DNA from: Sipunculus nudus | Lineage: Eukaryota > Annelida > Sipuncula > Golfingiida > Sipunculidae | Length of the DNA: 64,000 bases | Assembly: GCA_026874595.1 (NCBI GenBank) | Contig: CM049309.1 | Coordinates: 49,762,079 to 49,826,078 of the forward strand | Direction of reading: 5' to 3' | Shown here: one piece after another, positions 40,101 through 55,600 of the stretch | Numbering within the stretch: the stretch's first letter is position 1 | Layout of the letters: the number at the start of each line of letters is the position of its first letter | Notes under the pieces: generated by a model | Databases searched by the model: none | What the model saw: the letters and a program-made list of their open reading frames with translations, nothing else | Told to the model about the DNA's origin: nothing | Translations under genes and position numbers: made by a program

Positions 40101-40603
40101 TATTGATATTATTGACACGCTCAAGTGTGTGTATTTCAAAATGGACTCATATTTGGTTGTTAAGTGTCAATTTTAGTCAGTTTAACCCCTTTTTGCTTAT
40201 TCAATTTTTGCTACCTGAAATTTCAGACACACTCATTTAGAACATTTCAGCTGGGATTAAAGTAATATGGGACTCCTGTGCTAGAAGTTTACATGTATAT
40301 ATGTGAACCATGTATCTGTGATCATTACAACACCTTTAGTCATGTATGAATGTTTCCTCTGGTATAATTGTCTCTGTATAAAACAAATGTTTTCAAAGTG
40401 AACTTATAAAAAAAATTTCATAACTGGCTCTACAGATAGACTTAAAAAATGAGAGAGAAAGAGAGAGGGAGAGAGAAAAAGAAAGTTAGAAACTGGCTCT
40501 ACACAGATAGACTTAAAGAATGAGAGAAAGAGTTAGAGAAAGACAGATGGTTTGTTAAAACAAATGAAAGAAAGAGAGAAAATGAGATGCAGACTGTGTG
40601 TGG

Positions 40604-40639
<36 letters not shown>

Positions 40640-43600
40640 GGGGGGAGGGAGGGAGAGTGAGGGAATGAGAGTGCACCATCCACAACCTTTAAATGATTTT
40701 GGTCTCAGAACAATATTGTCCCAGTTTATCCTTTTTATCACTTTAACTTTTACTCTGGAACCACTAGATACATATTCTGAAAGCAAAATATATGCTCCAC
40801 ACAGTAGTATAATGAAAACTTTGGAATTTCAAAAATTTGGCTGGATGTTTAGATAATTAAAAAATACTTTTCTATCTTTATATTTTTTAATTTTCCTAAA
40901 CTTTCATTTTTTTATAATAAAATGTATACTTTTATTTGTTTGCCTATCTTTAATGAGAAGCCTTTCATAGAGAGTAATTTGAAAAAAAACATGTACATTT
41001 GAACATATGAAACACATTAAGAAATCATAATTTTGACACTTAATATTCAAACATAAAAAAGTCTAGTAGTTTCCGTATTCGTAATTAGCGCCCCTCCCTA
41101 GACCCAGGGTCAAACTCGGGGTACTGACATACCATATTATATTTTTTTCATTTACAAATAAATACTTTTTTACATACCTTATATGAATATTTAATATATT
41201 CTACTACCTTATTACCTTTTATTAAAGAGTTCATTTATTATCATCCTTATTTTTCCTCTTCACCAGCAAAGGAAATCTTGAACTACAGTCATTCATACAA
41301 TTCTCTCATACAACACAAAATTAAATCGTCTGCAATCGGTATCACTTGGATTAGTTATTATTTTTTCAAAACTTCACACAACCATCACTAAAAGATTGTT
41401 TTTTTTCTGAATTGTCATGAATGTGCTGTTAAGTCAAACATGTGTACACAAGCCTCAGTGTTAAAATAGAGGATCGTAATGCACTTTTGAAGTTGGCTGA
41501 TGTGTGTGTGGGGGGGGGGGGGCACTTATTAGGGTATAAAAATATTAAATATTAATAAATAAATAAGTATTACGCTAATTTTTTTTTTATATATAAACTT
41601 TATTTATTTTACATGGATTGTACAACTAGTTATTATAACTAATACAAGGCACTCTCCATGGCTCGGATGTTGGCCCTCGGTAGTCGGAAAGGGTGAAGGA
41701 AACCGGAGGACCCGGAGAAAACCACCGACCTTGGACGGGCAACTACAACCCACTCTCATAGCCACACCAGGGATCGAACCCGGGTCGCCAGCGGAGAAAG
41801 CCAAGCGTTTTACCGCTCAGCTGTCCAGGCCCCTTCGAATACGGTATATTTTAAAATCATGACTAGATATATTCTGTAGCTGTTACAGGTATGCTGGAGT
41901 ATATGAATTATAGCCAAATATATGACATTCATAAAAAAAGAGCACAGGAAATGATGTATAGTACGCTCATGCCATATCTTGTGACTTCTTACCTCATTAA
42001 ATATGCATGAAATTTGCTGAGAATATAATACAGGTGAGAAACTGTATTGGTTAATATTCTTTCATAAGTTTAATAAAAATCCATCAGAATTTTGGCAATT
42101 CATTATGGCGCCAAGGAAGTTTAGTGACTTTTGACCTCATTTAATATGCACGGGATGTTGCAGGAAATTGAACTTAGGTGAGATATTATATTAATATTTC
42201 TGTTGAAATTTATTCAAATCCATTTTACTCTTTATTGTAGCAACACCGTAAAGTAGCCTAGTGACCTCTGACCTTATTAAATATGCATGTATTTTACCAA
42301 TATTCGAATTCGAGTGAGATAATCTATTGGTGGGTAATTAGGGAGAGTTTCGTGAAAATCCATCAAAGGCCTGGTAAGTTACCATGGGTACACTAACAGT
42401 TAATGGACAGATGAACAGACCGACAGATTGATTGTAGGTATACCATAGATGTCCTTTCATAGACGAGTGTATAAAAATGTATATAAAATCAACCAGTCAC
42501 AGAAAACACTAAGTTTCTATATGCAAAAATATAGAGCACATTCTGAGCTTTCAGAATACATAAAAGTCAAGGGGTAACAGTTTTTCAGATATCAAGGAAA
42601 AACTAAAACAATGCTTACACATGCTCATGAGACAGTTCCCAGACCTTATATACCATGTACATGGATGTTTACATATTTTAGGCTGACCTACTAGTATATT
42701 GGTTCCCCCGACTATTCCCAACAAATGACTGAAACCACATAAAATCAACCTAAACCCCATGGAAAATCAAGTAATTTCTTTGAAATTCCTGTACATTTCA
42801 GTTGTTTTAACTGATAAAAAAGCATAAAATAATAATGTGGGAATATATAAAAGATTAAAAGAATATTATACTGAAATTATTTCACTCCTCAAGCTGGCTG
42901 TCACCAATGTTAGTAACTCCTATAAGACACTAACCTCGGGATTCTTCAGTGACCAGCAGCACACTAGACCTCCCTTCTGATTGGAGAATTCAAATTGTCC
43001 GTAACCGACAGCCAGCAAGTCCTGGAGTAAACGTTACAAAAGCAAAATTAGCTGTATGACACAAACAATAATAAACTCACATAATTTTAAACTAAACTCA
43101 CATATTTTTAAACTCAGTGTAGTGTTTAAAATGGAGATTTAAATTTTTTTAATCAAAATTTTAAAATTCAATTTTAATTAAGAAAGAAGCAGGATACAAA
43201 AAAATTTAAAAAATTTTTGGGATAGTATCATGTAGTTTGATAAAAGCCATTTTTAAATTGTATTTTGTTGTCACTAGTTGCTTAAAATTGTGTAAAATTT
43301 AAAATTTTCAAAAATGTTAAATTTTCATTGAAAATGAATGTGAATTTCATAAAAACAGGAGAGAAATTATATATCTCAAAACTCTTTTACTGATATAAAG
43401 AGGAGAAAAAAAGTGCTGTTAAAAAAAGGGGGAAGGTATTATATTAAAAAAAAGATGGACTCTTTAAATAAAAGAATGATTTGGCAGGCTCAATTAGTAT
43501 GACTTTTCCTTTAACCCATCTTTCTGCAAGTAAATAAGTTTATAATATTTTATATATTAATAGAAAATAGAAAACCACACAAATTAAAGAACGAGATCAG

Positions 43601-46600
43601 TTGTTTATGTGACATAAACTGGAGAACTCACTAGATTGAGCTTGTTCCATGCCATACAGCTGACATTCCTGCCCTTGGTGAGTGGACATTGGTATGCCCA
43701 TAGACGGTCAAGATTTGGTCCCATGTCGGTCATCGCCAGCTGACCAGGGCGTGGTTTACCTGTCTCTTCCTCAGGTTCAATCTTGTCAATGTCTACAAAC
43801 AATTAGCAGTATAAGTACTCTTATAACCAAAGTATATTTATCTGAACAGCATCAACACTTTTATTCTAAAATTATAATTTGCAAAATAGTGTAAATATGA
43901 GGGCTTAAATTATGATTTTAAACATTACCTGACATCTGTGGTCAGACCACAGAAAACCACCAAAAATCAAGCATCAAACACTGAAAATCAACTAAGCTCT
44001 TTGATGTTCCTGAATATTTTGTTTCAACTAATAATGGAAATAAAATAATAAGATTTATACATGTATATAATATATTAATGAATAATATACTGAATCTGGC
44101 ATTTATTTCTCTCCTGTCAAGCTGCTGTTGGCAATGTTAGTAACCAATTTTGCCAGCAGGTGCAGATGCGTTTCCCTCAGTCCAAGTCACCAGGGCATTA
44201 TCTTAACATTGTCGGGTTTTCCAGTCAATATAATAATTATACAATTGAATAATAATTTTTATTAGTGACTAAAATGTATTCCTATGTTTTAGAATATTTA
44301 AAAAATTAGTAATAAGCATATTAAACCTTCAAACTGTGAAAGGATAATAAATATAAACTAGAATACGGGTAGTCGACAAGCGACTACTTGTATCCGCCTA
44401 AATCAGAGTGGAACGGGTGAAGTGTTGCATATTAGCATGGATGTCTGCAGCCAAATTGTGTATGTAGGTTGCGCTACCTACCAAAAAATCCAGAAAGCTC
44501 TATACACGTGCAAAACTTTGGCCCAATCGGTCAAACAGTTCTCAAGATATGAGCTTGGATATCTGCTGCATAAACTAGAATGCAGGTGGCGCCACCTGTC
44601 ATAAAATCAAGAGAGCTGTCAAGGATGTATAAACTTGTAAAATTTTAGGCAGATATGTCAAACCACTGCCGAGATATGAGTGATTTTATCCCATGGCAGA
44701 CAAACAGATGGGAGCTCTGCAAATATGGCTGCAGGTGGCGCCACCAGTTTTGCGTATGATAAAGAGCTATGTGAGATTTATACACATGCAAAATTTTGGC
44801 CCAATCGGTCAAACGGTTCCCTAGATATGAGCTTGGATGTCTGCAGCGTAAACTTGATTGTAGGTGGCGCCACCTGTCATAAAATCAGAAAAGCTATCCA
44901 GGATGTATAAGCATGCTGAATTTCAGGTGAATTAGTCAAACCACTGCAGAGATATGAGTGATTTTAACCCAAGGCAGACGAACAGATGGACACTGTGCAA
45001 ACATGGTTGCAGGTGGTGCCACCATTTTCAGTGTATGTTATAAAGCTCTCCAAGGGCTACATTTGTGCAAAAAAATTTTCCTGATCGGTCAAACGGTTCC
45101 TGAGTTTTGAGCTTGGATGTCTGCAGCGTAAACGTGAATGTAGGTGGCGCCACCTGTCATAAAATCAGAAAAGCTATCCAGGATGTATAAGCATGCCAAA
45201 TTTCAGGTGAATTAGTCAAGTCACTGCAGAGATATGAGTGATTTTAACCCAAGGCAGACAAACAGATGGACACTGTGCAAACATGGTTGCAGGTAGCGCC
45301 ACCATTTTTGGTGTATGTTATAAAGCTCTCCAAGGGCTACATTTGTGCAAAAGAATTTTCCTGATCGGTCAAACGGTTCCCGAGATATGAGCTTGGACGT
45401 CTGCAGCGTAAACGTGAATGTAGGTGGCGCAACCTGTCACAAAATCAGAAAAGCTATCCAGGATGTATACGCATGCCAAATTTCAGGTGAATTAGTCAAG
45501 TCACTGCAGAGATATGAGTGATTTTAACCCAAGGCAGACGAACAGATGGACACTGTGCAAACATGGTTGCAGGTGGCGCCACCATTTTTGGTGTATGTTA
45601 TAAAGCTCTCCAAGGGCTACATTTGTGCAAAAGAATTTTCCTGATCGGTCAAACGGTTCCCGAGATATGAGCTTGGATGTCTGCAGCGTAAACGTGAATG
45701 TAGGTGGCACCACCTGTCATAAAATCAGAAAAGCTATCCAGGATGTTTACGCATGCTGAATTTCAGGTGAATTAGTCAAGTCACTGCAGAGATATGAGTG
45801 ATTTTAACCCAAGGCAGACGAACAGATGGACACTGTGCAAACATGGTTGCAGGTGGCGCCACCATTTTTGGTGTATGTTATAAAGCTCTCCGAGGGCTAC
45901 ATTTGTGCAAAAAAATTTTCCTGATCGGTCAAACGGTTCCCGAGATATGTGGGTTTATGTGTGGAAACAGACGCACAAACGGACGCAGAGCGCAAAGGAA
46001 AGGTCAGAGGTCAAAACAAAATCGAGGCGCAGCAGTTCACATGTGACCCGAACATAATCCTGGGTTTCGGAAAATTCCGCCCAGCGGTTACGGAGGAGTT
46101 CTCTGGACACCTACGCGGCGGCGGCGTGCAGCTGAAAACATAGTATCCGCAAAACTCTGTTTTGGCGGATACAATTATATGATTTGTTATTTATTATTGT
46201 AAATAATCCTTTCAACTCTTGTTTGTTGCTTAGAGTGGCTTACCTGGTATGACCTCTAGATTCCTGTAGCAGGCTTGTCTGGGCTGGTAGGTGTTCATAT
46301 TTACTACTCTCTCCATCAAGAACAGGTCATGTACCAGCTTCTCTGACTACAAAATCATTAAAATATCAGCTTGCAGCTAAATGGTATTTGCTGTTCTTAT
46401 ACAACAAGTTATCTATCTCTGATTATATGCAGATTTTATCATACACATATTCAATTTTGATCGCTAGTTTGGTTTGTTGCCCAACCAATCAAAGCTCAGA
46501 GATCAAGAAAACTTTCTAACTAGGCTCTTTATTCAAGTGTTTGAAAACTTCAAGTTCCTCGATTTGTTTTTTAACGAATGACTGCTTGAATCAAGTACTT

Positions 46601-49600
46601 TTCAACATATAACAAGAACTGTATGGCCTCTAAAACTGCCTCATTCTGTACATTAACACAAGACTGATACTGCATTAAAAGTGATTAACACAATTCTGGA
46701 ATAGGCTGGACAACACTCCTCCTGCAGCAGTCAAACTACATTCCTGTAATCCATTTCATTTGACACACTGCTCCCATGGGGAAATCATGCTATGGACTGC
46801 AACCAGGAGGAGCCATGTATATTGGCACCATGCAAACCACTGATGTCTTGGTGTTGTCACAGTGATAACACACAATTCAGTTAGTTTTGACCAATGAGAG
46901 TAGGGAATTCCCAGGTGTTAGTCATGGCTGGACTTACATTTAGCAGTTCCTGTGAGATGGCTTCGTCTGGCTCTGGAACAGCAGTAACACCAGAGTCCTT
47001 GCTTGCAAATACACTGTCTGTTCCAGCAAAGGAGGCTGACGTAGCTCGACTAGCTGGAATGGTAACAGATAGTTAGTAACTACTTGGGCTGGAAACTGGC
47101 AGAATTAAATAATTATATTGGTGTCGATCCTAATTTTGCTATTGATTCTCTATAAATTTGGGGTTGACTATTGGGATGATTCTTATACAGATTATGAGCA
47201 AGGGGAATTCTACAGATATATATTTTTTTATATTTTTCAAGACAAGAGACTAAAATTTATATGAATAACTGCAACTATGAAAATATGGTTAAGCAGTACT
47301 AGTGGCAGTAATACTGTGTCTTGGTGCAGCTGTCAAAAATGTACACATGTAACTTAATTACATTTTAATTTAACTTGAAATATCTGGATAAGATAGGTTT
47401 GGATGATTATGGCAAGCAAAAAATCTTAACTTCATTTTATTTGCTATATCTGTTTATGAAGAATATATTTGTTTTTTTTTCTGGGCTATGCATAATTATT
47501 TATTCTTGGCAGATATATCAATAACAGTATTTGCTCTTGTGAGAACATAAGACAATCATACTGGGCCACTTGTTTTAATCAATATATCAATATATCCGTG
47601 ATAGAGGACTCTAGTCAGGACTCAATTCCACTTTTTCAGAACTCAGTTTTGTTCTTAGGGTTCCTTGACTTGGACTTCTACTCAGTCTCGGAGGTTCCAG
47701 TAAGGACTCCAGCAATCTTGAGTCTATCTTAAGTCCAGCAGAAAAAAAAAACAAATAGGAGAATATGAAATTAAAAATTGTGTTATTTTGCAAATGTATA
47801 ACATCTTCATGATAACCAGTCCAAAACTTTTTTAGGACCAAAATGTCTACAAAGGAAATGTGACAAATGATTTCTGGTCATTGTTACCAGTGATGTCTGT
47901 TTTATTGTATGTGTGACCCTGTCCAGACCTTGTTGACTCCTGTTCAGAGCAGAGGCCTTCCTCTCATCTTTCCCAACAGATCCTGTCTCAGCTTTTTCAT
48001 CATCCTTTTTCTCCCCGGTGGTAGCACTGACTGGCCTGCTGTCACTGCCACCTTCTCCTTCCTGCAATTCAGCTGCCTTGGCTGAAATATGATAAGTATT
48101 ATATGTTATTAACTGGCTTGTTCGGTGTTGCCTCCATATGGGCCTGAGGGCAGCTGTAACAGCCTGAGGCCTGGGTTTCACTACTTATATTAAATGGCCA
48201 CACATGTTATCAACAAAACATGTACAGTTACTCTTTTTTTAAGAGGTACTCAAATTACAGGGTTCCTGCACCTCTTAGCAAAGCAAATTTAAGACATTTT
48301 TAAGACTGTTTAAGACCAGCTGACAGAAAATTTAAGACCCTTTTATGTATATAAAATTCTTTAATGGCCCTACTGTGCTTTAAAAATAATGTAGATCTAC
48401 GGAGATCTTTCTTTGACAAGTAACCGCGGCAACTTTTCCAAAACTGTCTGAAGCTTACGTTCAATCATCAAACTGTTTTTGTACATTCATTATATCAGGA
48501 TGGGTAAAATCTAATTTAAGACCTTTTTGAGACTTATATCAGGATTTCTGGCCTTTTTAAGGCCTTTTCAAGAAAGTTTAAATCTTATGAGAAAGAAAAA
48601 TTAAAAAAATAATAAGTGTAAAATAAATATGTTAATAGTAATACAGGGAAAAAAAATTGTGCCAGAATATTATTATTATATGTTACTGACTGCTTTGGTT
48701 GGTATTTCCCTCAGAGTGACTTGTGAACAGCCGTATTGACCAAAGCCCACAAAGCTTAGGGCCAATGTGGCTGCATCTATTACAGAAAATTAGTGGCGTA
48801 CCCATAATTTTAACATGCGGCCTGTGACATCGGAGTTCTAGAGTGTGTGTAAAATGGCAGTAAAAGTGAACAGTTTCAAGAAACAGGGAGAAATAAAACT
48901 GTCAGGGCCCAAAAGTGGCACTGAGATGCAAAACAAAAGTGGACAGCATAAGGGCAAGTGATTATGGTGACATGCTTAAGTGGTCATATATTGGCAAAGT
49001 TTAGAGCAGAATTACACATCCAAAATATACTAATTTCTTATTTCCTTCTTTATTTACCTTTTGCTTCTTCTTCTGTCTTAGCTTGGAATGTGTCATACAT
49101 ATCCCAGTTGGTTGCCATGACAGCAGCATCCTGCGAAAGGTAAATCACGGGATGAATCAATATACATATAATGAAGCAGTTGCTAATTTAGAGACAGGTC
49201 TAGAATGATTTTAAGTAAATCTGTTCCACATATTCATGAGCAATAGTTGATAAATGAGAAAACTGGAAGCACTGCCTGTTTGAGAACAAGTAAACAGAAG
49301 TTACCCGTAGAGCATATTAAAATTGCAGAACTGATTTGATATAACCTGAAGAAAACTATCTATTTTTACAAAACCTTCAAGTTTTAACTGCATATGCAAT
49401 GTGCTGGAGGACTATTTCATATAAATTGTAAATTACTGAGCACAGCTTTTCAAATTCCTGCATGCTAGCAGAAGCTGGACTGTGGTATACTTTTTTTAGA
49501 TTAAGTATGTCAGTGTCCTGATCAAACAATAGAACTTGTCAGACCAATATGTACAATTCTTGTTAAGGAAATATGAATTAAGAGTTAACAAAGAACGGAA

Positions 49601-52600
49601 GAGATTATTAATTAAAATAGCAGCAGTGTCGCAACTGACGTAATAGTTAAAGTTGATATTATTATATTAATTATATTATTCATTATATTATATTAATTAT
49701 ATTATATATATACTGGACCAGTCAGATAGCCAAGTCTAGCATGTCTGACCACTGTGTAAGCCCATGCACCAGGTGTTGGTCCAAGTTTGGCAGTTTGGCT
49801 CATGACAAAGTTAACCTAGAAAACATGTTGGACACAACATGAAAGGAAGGACCAAAGGGTATAAGGGTGTTGTGACTGAATATGGAACATGTCTCATGAT
49901 TAAGTAACATTTTCATTTACATTTCTTAACAAATATCATGGACTTTAAACAATTGAAGAAGTTCTTCTGATACTCACACTGTTGGAGACCCTTGTTGTTT
50001 GGACACTTTTCACTTTGGGTGGTTCATTGAAGGTCACCATACCCCTCTCCATGTACCTATCATTTCCAACACGGTTCTTTGTCAGCTAAAACATACAATA
50101 ATAATCCAATTTTATAACCAGCTGCAGGGGTAGGAAATGCCAATTACAACCTGATGTACTTGAATGGGTGAGGCCTGTTGAGAGAACGTGCATTTAGAAA
50201 AAACATTTGTCTGAGAGTGTTCATTGGTACTTTAATCAAGGAGAAAAATTAGTGAACGTAACCATTATATATACATATCAGATAAATAGTGCAAATTTTT
50301 GGTTTATTACAAATCATAGCCTTGTTCGCAAGCATCTGTTATAATGTTATAAATTTACAGTACCAGTTTTAGGGGTTGGGTGAACACACTTTTTTTATGT
50401 CTCAGTATGTATATTAAGTGTGCACATAAACTGTTACCATAAAATGATATTTTGAATGATAATGCCTATGGGGTAGATACCTTCTAGGGGAACCAAAAAT
50501 CACTAGTCGAACTTTAGATATATGATGATAGTTTTTATTTACATGTAAACAGGATTAATTTTTTTTATCTTGACATATTATAGATTAGGTAATTTACACT
50601 TGAGAAAAAGGTCATTTTTGTCTATTAAAGGACATTAACATGTGTAACAAAGATATATTTTATGATATGACATTAACATTACGCATCACAGACTGACAAT
50701 GACTGTAGGCAATTTCTTCACATATAACAGCAACCATAACAGCACAATGTGATCACAGCAAGCCATGTGGCCATATTACCATTTTAATAAATCATTAACT
50801 GAAAGGGCCTTTCTGTAACTTTTTATTCTGAAATAACCATTTTTGTTTTTTTCATAGTTTTATGCAGTTAAATGTTAGGCTTTTGGTAGTTTTGTTGAGA
50901 CCATATTAAGATTTTCAGTTTTCCCTATAAAACTTCATTGTGTCTGGCTTGCTGAAATTAAATTAATGGCTTGTTTCCAGGAGCCGATCCAAGATTTAGG
51001 AATAGGAGGGGTCCAACCTAGGAGAACTTCTGACAAAACCTAAAAAAGTCCATAGGTCCAGAAAAGGGGGGGGGGGGGGCGGCAAGGACCAATAAATTAG
51101 TCTGAACCCCTTTAAAAAGAGTGGCAGGGGCTGAAAAAGGGTGGTCTGGACCCTCTGAATGTAAAAACAAAGTAAATATTTAAATTATAAAGAGCCTGCT
51201 GTGGAATGTTAGTATTTTAATTTATGGGTTCTGATAATACTGATCATAACAAGCTAAATGGGTGTGATAAAAATTTGATCTCAGCTTGCTGTTCTTGTGA
51301 ATGCTTTTTCACCATAATTTTAAAACAATGCAAGTCTTACTGTTTAAGGGATTACATCTTTGATAATTATAAATAAATAAATTTATATATCCTGCTACCT
51401 CAGTTCTATGGTATCGAAAGCAATGTTTAATGCAATAAAACATACATGCCACACTGAAAAAGATAAAATGGACAAATCCTTAATATGCAAGCTCTGCTGG
51501 CCTGTAATGCAAGACATGCAGCATTCCTGCAACAAATATATATAGTGTCACCAGAACACTGACGACCGGCAACAAACATGCAAGTGAATAATGGCACATG
51601 TGACAAGAACCAGCAGTAGTGACACCAGTACACATTAAAGTAAAATAGTACTCTAGCTCCCTCCCCCTCTGCATCTGCCATCTCCTCAGATGGATATCCT
51701 TCCAAGGCATCAATGTTACCCTCCTCCGCCTCCTCACGGCGCTGCTCTGCCTTGCGCTGAACTTTCTGATAAACACGGATGAAACTTTGAACAAATCACC
51801 AGGAAAACAGATGTTGCTGCCATTTATGAATTGTCTTATTATTGCTCAAGCAATGCTATACAAAAGGGACAGCTTTTTTTTCCTATTTCTTAGAGCATCA
51901 GTTTCTAATATGACATTATTAAGATATCAAACAATTTTCAGCTCCAAAGTAAAATATGTGTAAAATCTATACTATTACTGATAAGATGCAAGGTCTGATA
52001 ATTCGAAATATCTGGACTTAAAACAAAAGAGTCTTGACAAATTTCCTATAATTATGAGAGTCCAATGACAGGTTTTTCCACAAAGAAAGCTAGATAATAT
52101 GTTGCTCAATACCTGGTGATCTAGCTGTACCGAAGTCCAGGATAAATGTAAGCTGACCAAAATTTCCAAAAACGGAACCTTAATTGAACATGTCATTTAG
52201 TTTGCTGAGAACTATAGATAACTGAAACAAATATCTGTTACCCTGCCTACAGCCATGATAAACTAAATAAGCTTCACTTTTCTGATACAAAGTTTTTAAT
52301 TTCCAAGCTGGGCTGAGCCAGTATACTGACCCATTTTACAGGATACAAAGTCTCTTACCTCTTGATATCGTGCATTTTTCTCTTGGACTGACGTTGCTTC
52401 TTCACTGTCTTCACTGACGCATACACCAGGGAGGTCCAGCAACCAGATGGTCTCTGTCTCTGTCAGCTCAATGTCAATGATCTTCTCCAAGTCAGACTCT
52501 GTCAACTCTTCCTTCACATCTTCACGTTTGTGAGTTATCTCTGTTGGAAAACATGTATAATTTGTACAGAGTTGTCAGTACCCATCCTTGCAAGCATTCC

Positions 52601-55600
52601 TGACTTTCCACTGACTTTTCACTGACTTTTAAATAGTTTTCAAAGATAAACAGACACAAAAAAATTTAGATTCAGCTTCAGCTTCAATCACCTCAATTGG
52701 AAATACTCCCTGAATCCACCAAAATATGATCTGACTGAAATCAATGAATGATTAAATCTGCTTAAACAACATAACCTGAAATGACAGGATGATGAATATT
52801 AAAAATTAACTTAGTGCTAGATATTAAAGTAAGAGATGCAAAAAAAAAAGCCCTTTCAAGCTAATGAATAGCTGCAGCTACATTAGCTTTCTCAAATTCC
52901 CTGACTTTCCCCACGACCGTCCCAAATAATCACAGAATTCTATGACTTTTGCCGAATTTCCCCGACTTTTTACTAATGTTGAAAAAATAATTTTCCCTGA
53001 TCACTTTGAACAATCTAGCTTAAAAAAGTCGTAATCTGTTTGGTAACACAATCTGGTAGGTATGAACAATTTTCTGTTATCTTCAGATCAGAAAAAGATG
53101 ATAAAATATGTATGTTAAACATCTTATCTGTGTGTTATCTCAGGATTGGAAATAATGTTCAGTATGTTTGTTATGCCTCAGGTGTTCTAGATGGGAAAAC
53201 ATGTCTAATTTGTTTAATCTCTGAATTAGACAACATGAATACATAATATATGTAATCTTTGGACAGGAAAACAATCATATTGCATGCACACATTACTTTC
53301 ATAGACCTTGCAACTAAGTGTTATTTATTCTGATCAGATATGTTACACAGCCTCAAAGGAAAAGTGAAAGCATTTTAAAAATTGATTTCTAGACTCACAT
53401 TTGAGCCATAACACCATCACTTGGTCCAACAAAATTTAAATGCCAATATGTCACATCCACTGTGACATATCCTACAATCCATAGTTTATCTTATTATGTG
53501 GCACATGTACACAATGATATCCATAAAAAATTGTAATTATTGTGAATATTGCTGTAGTTAATTTAAATAACAAATATATACAAGATGTGAAAATTAAAGG
53601 TAAATATTCCATACCACCCCATCCATAATCTGGCATCGGTTCACCGCCCATATCCTCAGAGATAGACGCTGTAGTTGACTGTGCTGACTGAGAGGCACTG
53701 AACACAGACCTGAAACAAAAACAATGTCTCTCTCCTGAAAGCAAACCAACACTGACTCTCCTGTACAGATATAGAGCACTGAAGGAAGACCTGAAACCTG
53801 AATCATTTAAGGACACTATTCAGGGCTCAAAATACCTTGAAATTTTCACCTTTCCAACGGAAAGACATAATTAAAACTTGCCTTTCCGCAGAAAAAAAGA
53901 CTTTCCACTAAAGGTGCATCCTACCATAATATTAACTTTTCAGTCGCAGTTCCCTCAGTGTAAACCTGATTCTGCCATCTTACGTGCCATCCCGGCTACA
54001 TGCACAATTGCATCCAAAAAAACTGAATGATCTCAATAGTTACACTGTTATATCAGAGACAATTGTACAGCAAAACAAAACAGGAAAATATAAGAGATGA
54101 TGGCCTAAAAGCCGGATAATATAAGAAATTATAGACCTTTTATATGAAAATATAGGAAATATATGAGTCGGTGGAACACCACCTGTAAAAATATTTAGTT
54201 TTTGTGTCATGCGTGTTACTACTTATCAGCTATTATTGTAAAAAACATCAAGGTGTTCACCTTTCAAACGGATTGGTACAAAATGAAAAATGCCATTCCG
54301 TGCTCGTTTGCCTGTCTGAGACAGGCACAAAGGCGTTATTTTGAGCCCTGCTATTTGTTGAAAGTTTAAATCTGGAACACGTTTCTAGTTCTCCTACTGC
54401 ACACATTTGCATTCACTGTATATGCAGCTACCAAATGTCATGACTGCTATTTTGGAATAAATAAGCAATAATTCATTTCTAAAGGAGATATGAATCATAA
54501 AATCTAAAATGAAGATAATGAAACTTGTTTTCAATAGAGCTACAGATATTCATTTATAAATATGATTAAACATATATATAGTGTCCTTCAACATACCTAG
54601 TGAAAGGTCCTCCAAAAGTGCTTGCCCCAACTGTGCCTGTCTGATAGATAGAAGCTTGGGACATCAGATCTGTTGGCTGTTTAAAGAAACAAAAAGAAAA
54701 GTTTAAATGATTGATCCATATTGTGATTAAGGAAGATAAAAGGCTTTAAATTTTCTAGAATAAGTTAACTTGGACTGCCAACAGGTTAACTGAAAAATTA
54801 CTGAAGCATTGGTTTTGTGAAATTGTTTTATGAGAGTTTTCCATTCTCTGTATAAATAACAATAGTTCTTATTATTCTAAATAACATACTATTTTTGTAG
54901 AAAATAAAGTTAGATCTAAATAATATCTCAGACAATTCATATGCAAATGTGAGTCTTTTATTTCAGTCCTGTCATGAAACATCAACAGAATTAAGTGTCA
55001 TATGCTCCTGGATGAAAAGTACAAGCAAATTAGTTTTCAAGGGTCTCAATAATTAATTACAAATTATTGGAGGAATTCACATCATTCATTATCACTTATT
55101 AAATGAGCTCCTTCATTTAGAGTACTTTTAGCTGCTCTTTCAACTATCATCAGTATGAACACTGCAGATGCACAATTTAGATTAGTAATTGTCACCTACC
55201 CTCAGTCAAGGCCTTAAAGGTCTGAAGGTTTCTGAACTGAGTAATTTAAGTTATGGGGTTGTGTTGTATATGATTTAAATTAATTTCATAACATGAAGGT
55301 CAAATCCCATTAGACCTGGTACCGTTACTTACTGTTCCTACAGAGCTGTCCGCCAAAATATTGCTCTGATTTTTACGAACTGCCCCCGGATCCATAAGCA
55401 GGAGGGGAAGAGGCGTGACGTCTCTGTCATTGTCATCAAACACCTGCAGAACACAACAGATTTCAGACCACATAGTTAGATTATATCAAATTTTATTTGT
55501 GGTGTACTGATATAGCACCAGTCATTAATAGATACAGTGGCTTATTTATGTCTGACTGGTAAATCAATGCACTTACTGATTCTAAACTAAACAAGCAAAT

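Noticed and set aside
45798-46143. 82- and 64-codon ORFs in the family C tail
   Set aside because: Same sequence recurs in the other family C copies without conserved frame.
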